Below, one piece after another: positions 32,841 through 41,602 of a stretch of DNA of 64,000 bases. Origin of the DNA: Treponema sp. GTDB lineage: Bacteria > Spirochaetota > Spirochaetia > Treponematales > Breznakiellaceae. The stretch lies in contig WRLP01000007.1 in NCBI GenBank assembly GCA_009777535.1, positions 1,272-65,271 of the forward strand. Direction: 5' to 3'. How positions within the stretch are numbered: the stretch's first letter is position 1; every line of letters begins with the position of its first letter. The translations under genes and the position numbers were made by a program. A model generated the notes under the pieces. That model saw only the letters and a program-made list of their open reading frames with translations, had not been told where the DNA came from and searched no databases.

Positions 32841-34094
32841 TTATTGCTCTGAATTCATCAGCATCGCTTCCTGCTCTAGCCGAACGCCATCTTTCAGCAT
32901 GAACTTTATGCATGATTGGCAATCCTGTAATTCTGAGACATCCAGCAATGAAGTCAACCGCTTTCTGTAAGATTCTGAAAACTGAATTGCGTACTTTGTG
33001 TACTGTTTTATATCTTCTATACCCATTTTCCATGCCTGTACTTCCTGCATAATTTCCCGCCGTAATCGAGCGAGCATACTGAATCCGCCATAATCTATAT
33101 CACCCCAATGGTAAAACATACAGCTTTCCGGCATGGCTGAAACGAGAGCTTTAAGAAAGACCCCTTTGGCAGGACTGAACTGCCCCCCGTGAAATAAGAC
33201 TAATTCATCTTTTGATTGAAACTTGCGAATATATTCGACATAGTTCGCCCGGTTTTCGATAGATAAAATTCGACGAATATCAGCCCCAAGCTTAATATGC
33301 CCCTCTTTTACATCATCAATAGTCAAGGTACTGCCAAAAGGAAGAGGCATGAAATCAACAAGACCCTTGGGCAGCATGATGGAAAGAGCGCCTGAGAATT
33401 CAAATTGTTCCGGGTATCGTACAATTCCCACATATCGCAGCGCATCATCATCAGTACATTCATCCTGAATCAGGTATTTTTTAAGAATTCGTATAAGGCG
33501 CGGTTTTACCGTGTGCTCAAATCGTTTGGAGTCTCCAAAGCATTGAATCGAGAAAATTCGCTCAAGTATTTCCATTTCTGTTCTTTTTGATAGCTCGGAA
33601 ACAGCTTTTAGTAAATCATTGCGATCTGATTTGCCTTCAGGTAAATTGTTCCCTATGGTGCGTTTCCTTGAAATCACCACATACGTTTCTTCCAGCCAAT
33701 GGCGCACCCATTCTTCTTTTGATCGATCTAGAAGTACCCTCAACTGTGAAAGAACCTCGTTAACAGCGTCGCCCTTCGGCCTTCTGCCAAGATATGCGTA
33801 TATTTGCCCTATACTATCGTAATTGAGCCATAACCTGGAAAGGATATGGTTTTTCTCTCCCCGCATCCATTCGAATTCGATGAATTTTTTATCAGCCAAA
33901 TCCATTACGGCTTGATTGATATCATTTCTGATGGCTGGAACCTCAATGTTATAGACATTAAAATCCGATTTACCATTATCATACAATCTCATTAGCCGGC
34001 GCTTGTTTGGTTTTTCATTTCGGATATATGCAGGACTATCTTCATACCAATCGACCAGAATGGACAGTATCCGGCTGCGATAATTACCGCTCAT
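32841..34094 (-). CDS. jetD: Wadjet protein JetD (DUF3322/DUF2220, TOPRIM-like nuclease)
   Basis: A 417-residue protein and the last gene of the jetABCD operon. JetD is the topoisomerase-VI-like nuclease subunit that cleaves circular DNA reeled in by the JetABC loop extruder. The C-terminal half has LVLFHGGQFSPAKGVFLKAL and the acidic YHWGDIDYGGF motif of the TOPRIM fold. The N-terminal half (MSGNYRSRILSILVDWYEDS) matches the DUF3322-like arm. It starts at ATG 34094, overlapping the jetC stop by 11 bp. It is intact, with no frameshift seen. Confidence 0.9.
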   Translation of the reverse strand: MSGNYRSRILSILVDWYEDSPAYIRNEKPNKRRLMRLYDNGKSDFNVYNIEVPAIRNDINQAVMDLADKKFIEFEWMRGEKNHILSRLWLNYDSIGQIYAYLGRRPKGDAVNEVLSQLRVLLDRSKEEWVRHWLEETYVVISRKRTIGNNLPEGKSDRNDLLKAVSELSKRTEMEILERIFSIQCFGDSKRFEHTVKPRLIRILKKYLIQDECTDDDALRYVGIVRYPEQFEFSGALSIMLPKGLVDFMPLPFGSTLTIDDVKEGHIKLGADIRRILSIENRANYVEYIRKFQSKDELVLFHGGQFSPAKGVFLKALVSAMPESCMFYHWGDIDYGGFSMLARLRREIMQEVQAWKMGIEDIKQYTKYAIQFSESYRKRLTSLLDVSELQDCQSCIKFMLKDGVRLEQEAMLMNSEQ

Positions 34095-37000
34095 TCACAA
34101 ATTTCTCCAATTCCCTTGGATCAAAAGGCTCAACATATATGTTTCTGCCCTCCCGGTAAACGCATAGGTTCCTGTCTGCCAATGTTGCGATGTCGGGAAC
34201 CTTATCGGGAGGGGCAGCCAGTATAGCCTGAAAATCAAATTTCCGTAACAGTTCAATACTCTGTATAATACGCTCGCCATCCATTTTGGAAAAAGCTTCA
34301 TCAAATAAAATAATCCGTGCAGTGTTTGAATTCTTTTCATGACCTACACGGTACATCTGTACAAAAGATGCCAGTACGGCGATATAGAAAGGCGTTTGTG
34401 TTTCACCCCCTGACTTCTTGCCAATAGTTTTTGAAAGCCGCTCAACTTCGCCGCTTGGTTTAATGACTTCCAAATCGAAATCCAGATATGTTTTGTAATC
34501 GGTAAAAACTTGAACGCGTTTTTCATAATCTTCGTACCCTGATGTATTTTTTGCGCTACTGTCATTGGTTATGAGCGAAAACAATTCTGCTATTTCTTCC
34601 TTATACTTGGAATTAAATAATTCCGAGCCCAGATTGTACCCGTCTCTTAACAACATTTCATCGGCGATCATTTCGTAGTAACGTTTATAGTCAGGTTTAG
34701 CTATTATACGGAAGCGGTATGAGTCTTCACCAAAATTTGCGCCCCTGATTGCTGTATTTAACTCGTTAATTTGCCGCTGCGCATTGAAGATATTACTCTG
34801 CAATCTGCTTAAAAAATCTTCCTGGAACTGCTGGAACGCTTTTTTACGCGTATCCTCTATTCTTGCTTCGTATTCAGGCAATTTAATTTCAGAAAAATCT
34901 TTCCATAATTGACAGTAATTTTCATTGTCGGCAGCGTTGATATCATAACCCATTTTGTAGACTTCATTATATTTACGCCGATAATTACGGGTTTCATCCC
35001 AGGCATTGGTTTTTAAGTTCTGCGTACGGCTCTGTTCTCTCGGAAAAGCATTCTTTATATCTTCTGCTTTTCCTCTTGAGGAAAGCTCACGGTTATATCT
35101 TGGTTCGCCTGTAACAGTTTTCCAGTCGTTTCCATAATCGGCTTCAAGTTTATCACGACACAAATTTGCTTCCACTTCAAGTTTCGGTAAAGTTTCGTCA
35201 TTACAAACACGCAGCCTTTCGTTACTTATGACTTTATCATCTCCTAGTTTACGTATTCTAGATCCTATGCCATCAATGTCACTCTCACGTTCCTTTAATC
35301 TATTTTGAAGTATTTCTATCTCACTCCTGTCAATAGACTCTATATCAGCTTTTAATCTTTCAATTATTTTTTCTAATGCAGGCAGATCAAGATAATCGTT
35401 TTTGGCGCTAATTATTCGTTCTATATCGTTTGGGCTCAAACGGGAGAATTGCTCTGTCTTTTGCAAAACGCTGAGTAAAGCCGCATATACCAAAAACTCC
35501 AGCGACAGTTTTTTTAGCTCTGCATTAACTGCCTCAAGACGTAGCCTGGCGCCGCCCTTCCCTATGGCCGGGTTTCTCCACAGTTCAGGGTTAATTGTAA
35601 ATATTGCAAAGTTTTCATATAATACCCCATCATCGGTGACCGATGCTTTATACCGTCTCAATTCGCTTACAGAATCGCATTTTTGTATGCTTCCCAATGT
35701 GTAATCAAAAAATTGCCGTATCATATGATTCTCTGTATTAATTTCTTCGGCTAAGCTTCCCTGGCCTCTGACATGTTCGGAAAGCGCAAGCTTTTCGGTA
35801 TCTACAAGACCAGCAGCATATACAGTTTTTTGACCCTTGATTGATTCGTACACCTGAAAAGCCGTATTAAAATGTTCCGGCTTAACTGCAATATGGAATT
35901 TTTGTGAACTTAAATACCCTTCTATCACATTTCTCCATCTTTCGCCTAACACCTCAGCTTCTTCGGCAATGAGCGGCGCTTTTGCTTCCTGGCCAAAACG
36001 CACACGCAAGCGGCTTTCTATTGCCTCTTTCAGTTCAACAGCATCTTTTGGAAATTGGTATATACCCTTTTCAAGGTATTCTTTTTCTCTTTTTAACAGT
36101 ACTTGTTTTTGAGTGCATTGACTCTGCGCTTCACTTAAGCGCTCATAAAGGCTTTTATTAAGATCACGATAATTATCAGCTTCGGCGGAAATGATGTTAA
36201 CCTGATCAATAATCGGCCTGGTCTTTTCTTCAGTGTAAGAATCCAGCAGAAATTCAACGTCTTTGCCCAGTTTTTCCCCTGCCGACAAAATATCTTCGAT
36301 CCGGCTGTTCAGCGCAGGTTCTATAACACTTAGGTCTAATCCCGCGGTTTTAATTCTAACAGCAGAAATAAAAGATACCCATGACTTGATTGTTTTATCA
36401 AGTAAAGCTTTGGACCATTCGTACTCATCTTTTAATTCCTTTATGCGATCCAGTTTTTCTTCTATTTGTTTTTGCAATTCTTCAAGCCGGCGGGCATTTT
36501 CACTTGAGTCAAGCTGCAATTTTAAGTTGTCGCGCTCAACCTGAAGCTGTTTCTGTTCGTCTTCGGCTTTTGCAAGCGCTTCATCCAAAACAGCAATTTC
36601 ATTTTTATGTTGCTCAGCCTTTGACTTCGTCTTTATAATCTCATTTTCCTTAATTTCCAATGACGATCTATCAATCAGGTAGTTATATAGTTTTTCGCTC
36701 TCTTTATGCTTTAAAAATTCATCATGGGAATTATTTATTTTTAAAAGCAGGTCAATCCGCTCCAATAGAACAGATGCCTCCTTTTTTAATGTATCATAAC
36801 TTCGTATATTCTCCTGCATGTCAGTGATATCTACCTTTTGCTCCTCGCTGCATACAAATTCGGTGATAAATTTCTGGATATTGATATCTTCAAGTTTTAG
36901 TGAGGCAGCTTTCCGAAGAAGCTCAGAAAAACGTTTTGGCTGGAGACCTCCAAGTTTTCCGCATAAATTCTCCCTGAAATCCCTGTTTACATTGGTTGTA

Positions 37001-37494
37001 TAGCTATGTCCTGCCGTATAGTTTGATCTGATAAAAACCCTTAAATCCTCTATACTTAGAGGAACATTTTGCTTCATAAAACCATTTTCCGGTATAGTGT
37101 CATCATATAGAAAAAATAGTCTTGGGCAGTCGTTTTCTCCGAATGTATCAAAACAGCAGCCGCATGTAAAATAGCTGGTTTTTACTTCATCATAAAATTC
37201 AAGCGCAATATAGCTGGTAAATCGTCCGGTTCTGAGATAACGAAAACCAGATTCTTCATCATCGCCAAGTTCGCCTTGTAAATAGCTTGTCAGTGTTCTG
37301 GTTCCTTTTCCGCTTGCAGCCTTGTTGAAAAATGTGCCGCTTGTGTCACCCAACAATACCAATTGCATTGCGTCAAGAATGGTCGATTTGCCGGAGGAAT
37401 TTTTTCCTGTCAGGAAATTAATGTTACCAAATTCAATAACCTTGTAAGAAAAGTAATGCCAATGGATAAGAAGCATACGCTTCAATTTTTTCAT
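34084..37494 (-). CDS. jetC: Wadjet protein JetC (SMC/MukB-like ATPase)
   Basis: An 1136-residue SMC-like ATPase, the motor that extrudes loops on plasmid DNA. Walker A is TGKNSSGKST (residues 29-38). Long coiled coils run through about 240-400 and 650-900. The C-terminal head has the ABC signature KKSGGETQTP and Walker B ARIILFDEAFSKMDGE. The start ATG overlaps the jetB stop (ATGA). Its size and head layout fit JetC rather than RecN or SbcC. Confidence 0.93.
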   Translation of the reverse strand: MKKLKRMLLIHWHYFSYKVIEFGNINFLTGKNSSGKSTILDAMQLVLLGDTSGTFFNKAASGKGTRTLTSYLQGELGDDEESGFRYLRTGRFTSYIALEFYDEVKTSYFTCGCCFDTFGENDCPRLFFLYDDTIPENGFMKQNVPLSIEDLRVFIRSNYTAGHSYTTNVNRDFRENLCGKLGGLQPKRFSELLRKAASLKLEDINIQKFITEFVCSEEQKVDITDMQENIRSYDTLKKEASVLLERIDLLLKINNSHDEFLKHKESEKLYNYLIDRSSLEIKENEIIKTKSKAEQHKNEIAVLDEALAKAEDEQKQLQVERDNLKLQLDSSENARRLEELQKQIEEKLDRIKELKDEYEWSKALLDKTIKSWVSFISAVRIKTAGLDLSVIEPALNSRIEDILSAGEKLGKDVEFLLDSYTEEKTRPIIDQVNIISAEADNYRDLNKSLYERLSEAQSQCTQKQVLLKREKEYLEKGIYQFPKDAVELKEAIESRLRVRFGQEAKAPLIAEEAEVLGERWRNVIEGYLSSQKFHIAVKPEHFNTAFQVYESIKGQKTVYAAGLVDTEKLALSEHVRGQGSLAEEINTENHMIRQFFDYTLGSIQKCDSVSELRRYKASVTDDGVLYENFAIFTINPELWRNPAIGKGGARLRLEAVNAELKKLSLEFLVYAALLSVLQKTEQFSRLSPNDIERIISAKNDYLDLPALEKIIERLKADIESIDRSEIEILQNRLKERESDIDGIGSRIRKLGDDKVISNERLRVCNDETLPKLEVEANLCRDKLEADYGNDWKTVTGEPRYNRELSSRGKAEDIKNAFPREQSRTQNLKTNAWDETRNYRRKYNEVYKMGYDINAADNENYCQLWKDFSEIKLPEYEARIEDTRKKAFQQFQEDFLSRLQSNIFNAQRQINELNTAIRGANFGEDSYRFRIIAKPDYKRYYEMIADEMLLRDGYNLGSELFNSKYKEEIAELFSLITNDSSAKNTSGYEDYEKRVQVFTDYKTYLDFDLEVIKPSGEVERLSKTIGKKSGGETQTPFYIAVLASFVQMYRVGHEKNSNTARIILFDEAFSKMDGERIIQSIELLRKFDFQAILAAPPDKVPDIATLADRNLCVYREGRNIYVEPFDPRELEKFVNER

Positions 37495-38201
37495 TGTGCA
37501 TCCTCCTGTATTATTTCTTCTTCTCCAATATCAGGATTCTGTTCGAAGTCCCGTGATATCTCTTCCAGCTTACTCATCATATCATTGATTCCCTGATTGG
37601 AAATGATTGCCAGGATGGAGGGAAGTATTATAATTTGGTTGCCGTCAGGTTCCCATGCAGTCGCTTCCATTTTTTCAATTATATTAAAATGAGCAAGGGC
37701 ACGCTGGGCCTCAAGGCGCTCCTTTTGTGTTGTTCTTCTGTCTTTTTGTTTTGACTTAACGCCTTTAGTGAATGGCTTTTCTTCCTTCACCCTTAATAAC
37801 CCTAATGCCATCATTTTTTCAATAACCTCACTAGTACTGGTAATTACCGTATGAAAACTACTGGCATCTTCTCTTTTTTCTTCGTAAATCAAACGGCATG
37901 TATACAGAAAAAGCGTTGTGAATTGTTCCAGGCGATAACGATTGTGGTCAAATATATTGGTCAAAGACATAAACCCATAGTTATCATCCTTGTTCAACCG
38001 CCATCCCGTTATTTCAAAATAAGCATTCAAGAGACCGTAAAAACGTGTCGCAATCTGATAGTCCTTGTTGGGAAGGGTCATTTGTTCCGTTGGTACGTAT
38101 TTATATCGGGTCAGGTATGTATGAGAAAGTAAATAATTCGCAATTCTGCGGAACTCATCTTTTTCGCCGCTGGTTAAGTTTTCATAATCTTGGTTCCACA
38201 T
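37491..38201 (-). CDS. jetB: Wadjet protein JetB (DUF4194, MukE-like)
   Basis: A 236-residue winged-helix protein of the DUF4194/MksE type that links the kleisin-like JetA to the JetC heads. The N-terminal part (DEFRRIANYLLSHTYLTRY, then a DYQIATRFYGLLNAYFEITGW region) is typical. The start is ATG 38201, which overlaps the jetA stop region by one base position and has AAGG seven bases upstream. The longer frame would run 115 bp into jetA. The C-terminus is acidic (DIGEEEIIQEDAQ). Confidence 0.9.
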   Translation of the reverse strand: MWNQDYENLTSGEKDEFRRIANYLLSHTYLTRYKYVPTEQMTLPNKDYQIATRFYGLLNAYFEITGWRLNKDDNYGFMSLTNIFDHNRYRLEQFTTLFLYTCRLIYEEKREDASSFHTVITSTSEVIEKMMALGLLRVKEEKPFTKGVKSKQKDRRTTQKERLEAQRALAHFNIIEKMEATAWEPDGNQIIILPSILAIISNQGINDMMSKLEEISRDFEQNPDIGEEEIIQEDAQ

Positions 38202-38202
38202 T

Positions 38203-39594
38203 TCATTTCCTTCTTCCTTTTCTGGAAAAATTAAGTTCAGGAATTTTATATCCGTTTGTTTCCCGCCTGCCTGTTCCAAACTGTACTTTGAAAATGGAAT
38301 TTCGTTCGCCTGCACGGATAGTAGCCAAAAGAATCTTTATGAATTCATTGTCGTTATCAATTTCAATTTCATCTGTTGTAATAATATCCCTCTCCCCAAA
38401 CAATTTATCCATAAACTCCATTATCTTAACCATCGAATACTCATTATTCAGGAACCCTAATTTTTCCGCATCTGCTTGAGGCAATCCTGTATCTGCTGCC
38501 GTAGCCAATGGCTCGACCGGCAGCCTAAGGCGTTTGGCATTTCTGTGCCAAAGGGAATGGCCGTCAAAAAATTCCTGACGGTTGACAGAAACACCCTTTT
38601 CCATCAGACCTAGAATTTTTTCTTCTCTGGCGCCGGAAGATCCAGCATAAGTTTTCAATATTAGCGCTAATTTGCCGCCGATAGTCTGATCTGCTGCCAA
38701 GTGATATCGAATTGTATCTATTGAACGTTTGGTATAGGTACTGTGTTTTTTATCAATCTCGCTGATGATTTCGCCAATAGATTGATAGACATCAATTATA
38801 TAGTTAATGGCATTAATTATTTCACGACCGGCCTCGTCTTCACTTTGATATTTACGAATCGCCATGGCGCGTTTCCTCATTCCATCCAGGATCTCATAAT
38901 TGCCCAATGTTTCCGATAAAATTTCCATTATCGGGGTTCTATACCGGTGAACAGAATCCATGGTTTTTATTGGATGATAAATCTGATCCGTCAATGCTTT
39001 GTACTCGTCAAAATGATCGCGTAAAAGCAGGTTAACATCATCCAATCCCTGTATTTTTCTTAGGTAATTGCGTATTCCGTGGTATAAAGTCCTGAGTTCA
39101 TAGGTGAGTTTTTCCGTATTTGATCTGGCATTAAGTATGGCTTCATACATTTGATTTTGCTGATTGTGATAGGCTTCTTTCAAGCTTGAGTAAGTAGAAA
39201 AAACAAGAGAATTGTATTCACGAAGCTGGGCATCACCCAAATCATGAAGAAGCTTCATTACTTGAATAGCATAGTCCCTCGGTGTAATTACCTCCGTAAA
39301 AGAACCATCCATTGTCTCGCGGTCTACCCAGCCGGTAATTACAAAGCGATTCAAAACCAGGCGCGCCTTTATGCTCAATGTTGGGCTGCCTTCAATTTCC
39401 TCGTCATCTTCTTCCAGTTCATAAGTACGGGTATCGAGGAGCCCTATAAGTTCTGCAATAAAATCACTGGTTTCAATGTTCAGCTCATATTGAAACGATC
39501 TATGCAGCAACATCAGGGCATCTACATACAACTCTTTGTTTTTTGAAGACAGGATTGAGAAGAAATTTTCCGGAATCCTTTCAAATAAATTCAT
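38203..39594 (-). CDS. jetA: Wadjet protein JetA (MukF/kleisin-like, DUF5716-like)
   Basis: A 463-residue protein, the first gene of the operon and the kleisin-like subunit of the loop extruder. The N-terminal wHTH-like region starts MNLFERIPENFFSILSSKNK. A long helical middle (about 150-290: LREYNSLVFSTYSSLKEAYH) precedes a C-terminal region with NEYSMVKIMEFMDKLFGERD. The sequence looks like the DUF5716 form of JetA rather than the DUF3375 form, which would place the system outside the most studied type I; that is from memory. It starts at ATG 39594, with a short leader after an extended -10 box. Confidence 0.85.
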   Translation of the reverse strand: MNLFERIPENFFSILSSKNKELYVDALMLLHRSFQYELNIETSDFIAELIGLLDTRTYELEEDDEEIEGSPTLSIKARLVLNRFVITGWVDRETMDGSFTEVITPRDYAIQVMKLLHDLGDAQLREYNSLVFSTYSSLKEAYHNQQNQMYEAILNARSNTEKLTYELRTLYHGIRNYLRKIQGLDDVNLLLRDHFDEYKALTDQIYHPIKTMDSVHRYRTPIMEILSETLGNYEILDGMRKRAMAIRKYQSEDEAGREIINAINYIIDVYQSIGEIISEIDKKHSTYTKRSIDTIRYHLAADQTIGGKLALILKTYAGSSGAREEKILGLMEKGVSVNRQEFFDGHSLWHRNAKRLRLPVEPLATAADTGLPQADAEKLGFLNNEYSMVKIMEFMDKLFGERDIITTDEIEIDNDNEFIKILLATIRAGERNSIFKVQFGTGRRETNGYKIPELNFSRKGRRK

Positions 39595-39611
39595 TATAGT
39601 GCCGTTTTTTC

Positions 39612-39620
39612 AGTATACCA
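39612..39620 (-). promoter_or_regulatory. Extended -10 box upstream of jetA
   Basis: On the minus strand TGGTATACT (39620-39612) is an extended -10 element. No convincing -35 lies at normal spacing. The leader to ATG 39594 would be only about 10 bases. Confidence 0.45.
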
Positions 39621-39659
39621 TTGTTTTCTAGGTTGTATATTCAATTAAAATGTGGATTC

Positions 39660-40267
39660 GTGATTTGTCTACTTAATGGGCAAGCCAAGCTAAAACGCAT
39701 AGCGTTTTAGCAATGGAGCTAAGGGGAATTGCCTTTCAAGCCTCGACATCAAGAGGGGAACCTTCGCCCTATGGGCTCGGTTGAGGTTCCTGTCTCGGCT
39801 TTACAGGCCGTCTTTTTTGCTAAACGCGCGTCCATGCGCGTTTGCCTTCCAAAGCCTTTCGGCTTTTCCAGGCCGCAAAAAAGTTTCAATTCCCCTTAGC
39901 TCCTGAGGCATTAAATAATAATTTGCGCCTGCTGCTCAGGCTTCGTATACTTCGTATACGTGCCTGAGCGCATATACTCGCATACAGTGGAAATAACTGA
40001 GGCTACGACGTTCAGATTTTTTGATCCACGCCCTTACGGGCGCGATTATTTGTCGTGGAGCTAAGGGGAATTGCCTTCCAGCCCTCAGCTTCCATGCTTC
40101 GGGCTTACAGGCCGTCTTTTTTGCTAAACGCGCGTCCATGCGCGTTTGCCTTCCAAAGCCTTTCGGCTTTTCCAGGCCGCAAAAAAGTTTCAATTCCCCT
40201 TAGCCAAAAAAAATGGAGTTTTGCGCGAAGCAAAACTCCTAAGCTAAAACGCATAGCGTTTTAGCAC
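39660..40267. repeat. Hairpin-dense repeat block beside tRNA-Ala
   Basis: About 600 non-coding bases. A 45-bp direct repeat (39687-39731 and 40241-40285, one mismatch) contains the palindrome GCTAAAACGC-ATA-GCGTTTTAGC and the last 17 bases of the tRNA-Ala gene (GGAGCTAAGGGGAATTG on the + strand). Two cassettes (39715-39903 and 40057-40203) begin with that 17-mer and end with its inverse, complete in the first and 13 bases in the second. They share 99 identical bases (39801-39899 = 40105-40203). Between them lies a 36-base hairpin with stems GCTCAGGC and CGTATAC (39934-39969). Confidence 0.85.
40206..40239 (-). terminator. Intrinsic terminator of tRNA-Ala
   Basis: Minus strand: a 10-bp stem GGAGTTTTGC/GCAAAACTCC (arms 40239-40230 and 40224-40215), a 5-base loop, then A and eight T (40213-40206). 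It lies 28 bases downstream of the tRNA 3' end. Confidence 0.8.
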
Positions 40268-40341
<74 letters not shown>

Positions 40342-40357
40342 GGATTTTTGTTACTTT

Positions 40358-40386
40358 AGTGTATAAATTTGATTAAGTTGTGTCAA
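40358..40386 (-). promoter_or_regulatory. Promoter of tRNA-Ala
   Basis: Minus strand: TTGACA (40386-40381), a 17-base spacer, TACACT (40363-40358). The transcript would begin a few bases before the tRNA 5' end. Confidence 0.65.
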
Positions 40387-40469
40387 CGCAGCATCGCGCT
40401 TGGCTCTGTAAGGTATGGATTATAAGTCCGTCTGAACCATCTAAAGCTGGTCAGCCGGACTGTCGAGAA

Positions 40470-40500
40470 CAAGCGCTCTAGCCAACTGAGCTACAGCCCC
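40470..40500 (-). pseudogene. 5' half of a second tRNA-Ala gene
   Basis: These 31 bases are identical to the first 31 bases of the tRNA-Ala gene (40341-40311), from the acceptor 5' strand through the D-arm into the anticodon stem. After that the sequence diverges and no 3' half follows. It keeps its own promoter upstream. A stem AGTCCG/CGGACT follows within the next 40 bases, but no cloverleaf can be drawn. Confidence 0.85.
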
Positions 40501-40512
40501 GCAAGTGGTTTT

Positions 40513-40541
40513 ACTGTAATAAATAGACAAATTTGTGTCAA
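40513..40541 (-). promoter_or_regulatory. Promoter of the truncated tRNA-Ala
   Basis: Minus strand: TTGACA (40541-40536), a 17-base spacer, TACAGT (40518-40513). It shares TTGACACAA with the promoter of the intact tRNA, so the two probably arose by duplication. Confidence 0.65.
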
Positions 40542-40559
40542 GCTCATTACAATATTCCC

Positions 40560-41393
40560 ATGATTGTCAGTGTTTCCAGGCGCTGTGACATTCCCCGCCT
40601 AAACTTCAAGTGGTTCATGGAAAGGCTGGATGCAGGGTTTGTTGATGCAGTAAACCCTTTTAACGCCAACCAGATAAGACGTGTCCCTTTGGTTCCGGCG
40701 GGAACTGAGCAACCGGATGGTGTCGAGGCCTTTGTTTTCTGGACAAGGAATCCCAGGCATATTCTTGCCAATGCTGAAGAACTGGAAAAACGGGGTTTCA
40801 ATTTTTATGTGATGGTAACAGTAACCGGTTATCCTTTGGAACTGGAGCCAAGTATGGCAAAACCACATAAAGTCATTGCAAGCATGAAGAATTTGGCATC
40901 GAAAATCGGTTCCGACCGTGTTATATGGAGATATGACCCTATTTTTATCAGCAGTATCACAAATGAGGAATTCCATCGTAAAAATTTTGGTGAACTGGCG
41001 CAGGAGCTTTCCGGTTCTGTCCGGCGGGTAATAGTCAGCCTGTACAATGAATACCGGGGATCAAAGCAGCGGATTGAAGGGCTGGAAAGGGCGGGCGTTT
41101 TGCAGATGGGGCAGCATGACGCCGCCGGCCTTGGCGATCTGCTTTCAGATCTGGCGGAAAGCGCCCGCGCCGCCAATATGGAAATTCAAAGCTGCGCCGA
41201 GGAGAAATCGTTCGAGCCATACGGCATCAGGAGCGGGGCGTGCATTGACGCTGAATTAATCAACAGGCTGTGGGGTTTGGACGTTAAAGGCAAAGACAAA
41301 AACCAGCGGCCAAATTGCCTGTGCTGTCAGAGCGTTGATATTGGCAGTTACAAAATGTGTAATTCCGGCTGTGTGTATTGCTATGCCTGGTAG
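40560..41393 (+). CDS. DUF1848 protein (radical-SAM-like, Fe-S)
   Basis: A 277-residue DUF1848 family protein. It starts MIVSVSRRCDIPRLNFKWFM, with the family's early SRRCDIP motif. It has FVFWTRNPRHIL and VIWRYDPIFIS, and ends with a cysteine-rich tail CLCCQSVDIGSYKMCNSGCVYCYA that is likely to hold an iron-sulfur cluster. The biochemical role of the family is not established to my knowledge. The start is ATG 40560, the family's usual N-terminus; upstream codons overlap the truncated tRNA promoter. Confidence 0.88.
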   Translation: MIVSVSRRCDIPRLNFKWFMERLDAGFVDAVNPFNANQIRRVPLVPAGTEQPDGVEAFVFWTRNPRHILANAEELEKRGFNFYVMVTVTGYPLELEPSMAKPHKVIASMKNLASKIGSDRVIWRYDPIFISSITNEEFHRKNFGELAQELSGSVRRVIVSLYNEYRGSKQRIEGLERAGVLQMGQHDAAGLGDLLSDLAESARAANMEIQSCAEEKSFEPYGIRSGACIDAELINRLWGLDVKGKDKNQRPNCLCCQSVDIGSYKMCNSGCVYCYAW

Positions 41394-41401
41394 TCATACA
41401 A

Positions 41402-41510
41402 ACCCCGCGCCAGGGAGATCACGGCGCAGCAAACATCCGCTTACCGTTGCTTCCTTCCGGACCTGGCGGGGTTAGGCGGCGCATACTCGCATGGTTCCTG
41501 ACGCGGGGCA
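41402..41510 (-). ncRNA. ffs: Signal recognition particle RNA (bacterial 4.5S type)
   Basis: Minus strand: the hallmark GCCAGGTCCGGAAGGAAGCA segment, which forms the SRP RNA apical stem and Ffh-binding internal loops, lies at about 41475-41446. The ends pair as CCCGCGTCAGG with CCTGGCGCGGG, giving the long rod of the small bacterial SRP RNA. A promoter-like TTGACT (41545-41540) with TAATAA lies upstream. The exact ends are uncertain by a few bases. Confidence 0.93.
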
Positions 41511-41602
41511 TGTTCATGTTATTATGCTGTGTTGTAAATAGTCAACCTAAAAGGCCATTGTTCTACATTCCCTGTGCATGTATACTGATAAAAGGAGGTA
41601 AT

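Noticed and set aside
36263-36638. Overlapping + strand frames inside jetC
   Set aside because: These are antisense shadows of a long coiled-coil coding region with strong A/T and G/A bias.
39715-40203. CRISPR array
   Set aside because: The repeats are few, long, unequal in spacing and inverted at their ends, and there are no cas genes.
40342-40469. Possible tRNA-Ile or tRNA-Met-like sequence (ACGGACTTATAATCC) upstream of tRNA-Ala
   Set aside because: Only an anticodon-arm-like segment is visible; no acceptor or T-arm can be folded.
41378-41602. Upstream extension of the HD-domain frame
   Set aside because: It overlaps the SRP RNA; the AGGAGG site and family-like N-terminus support ATG 41603.
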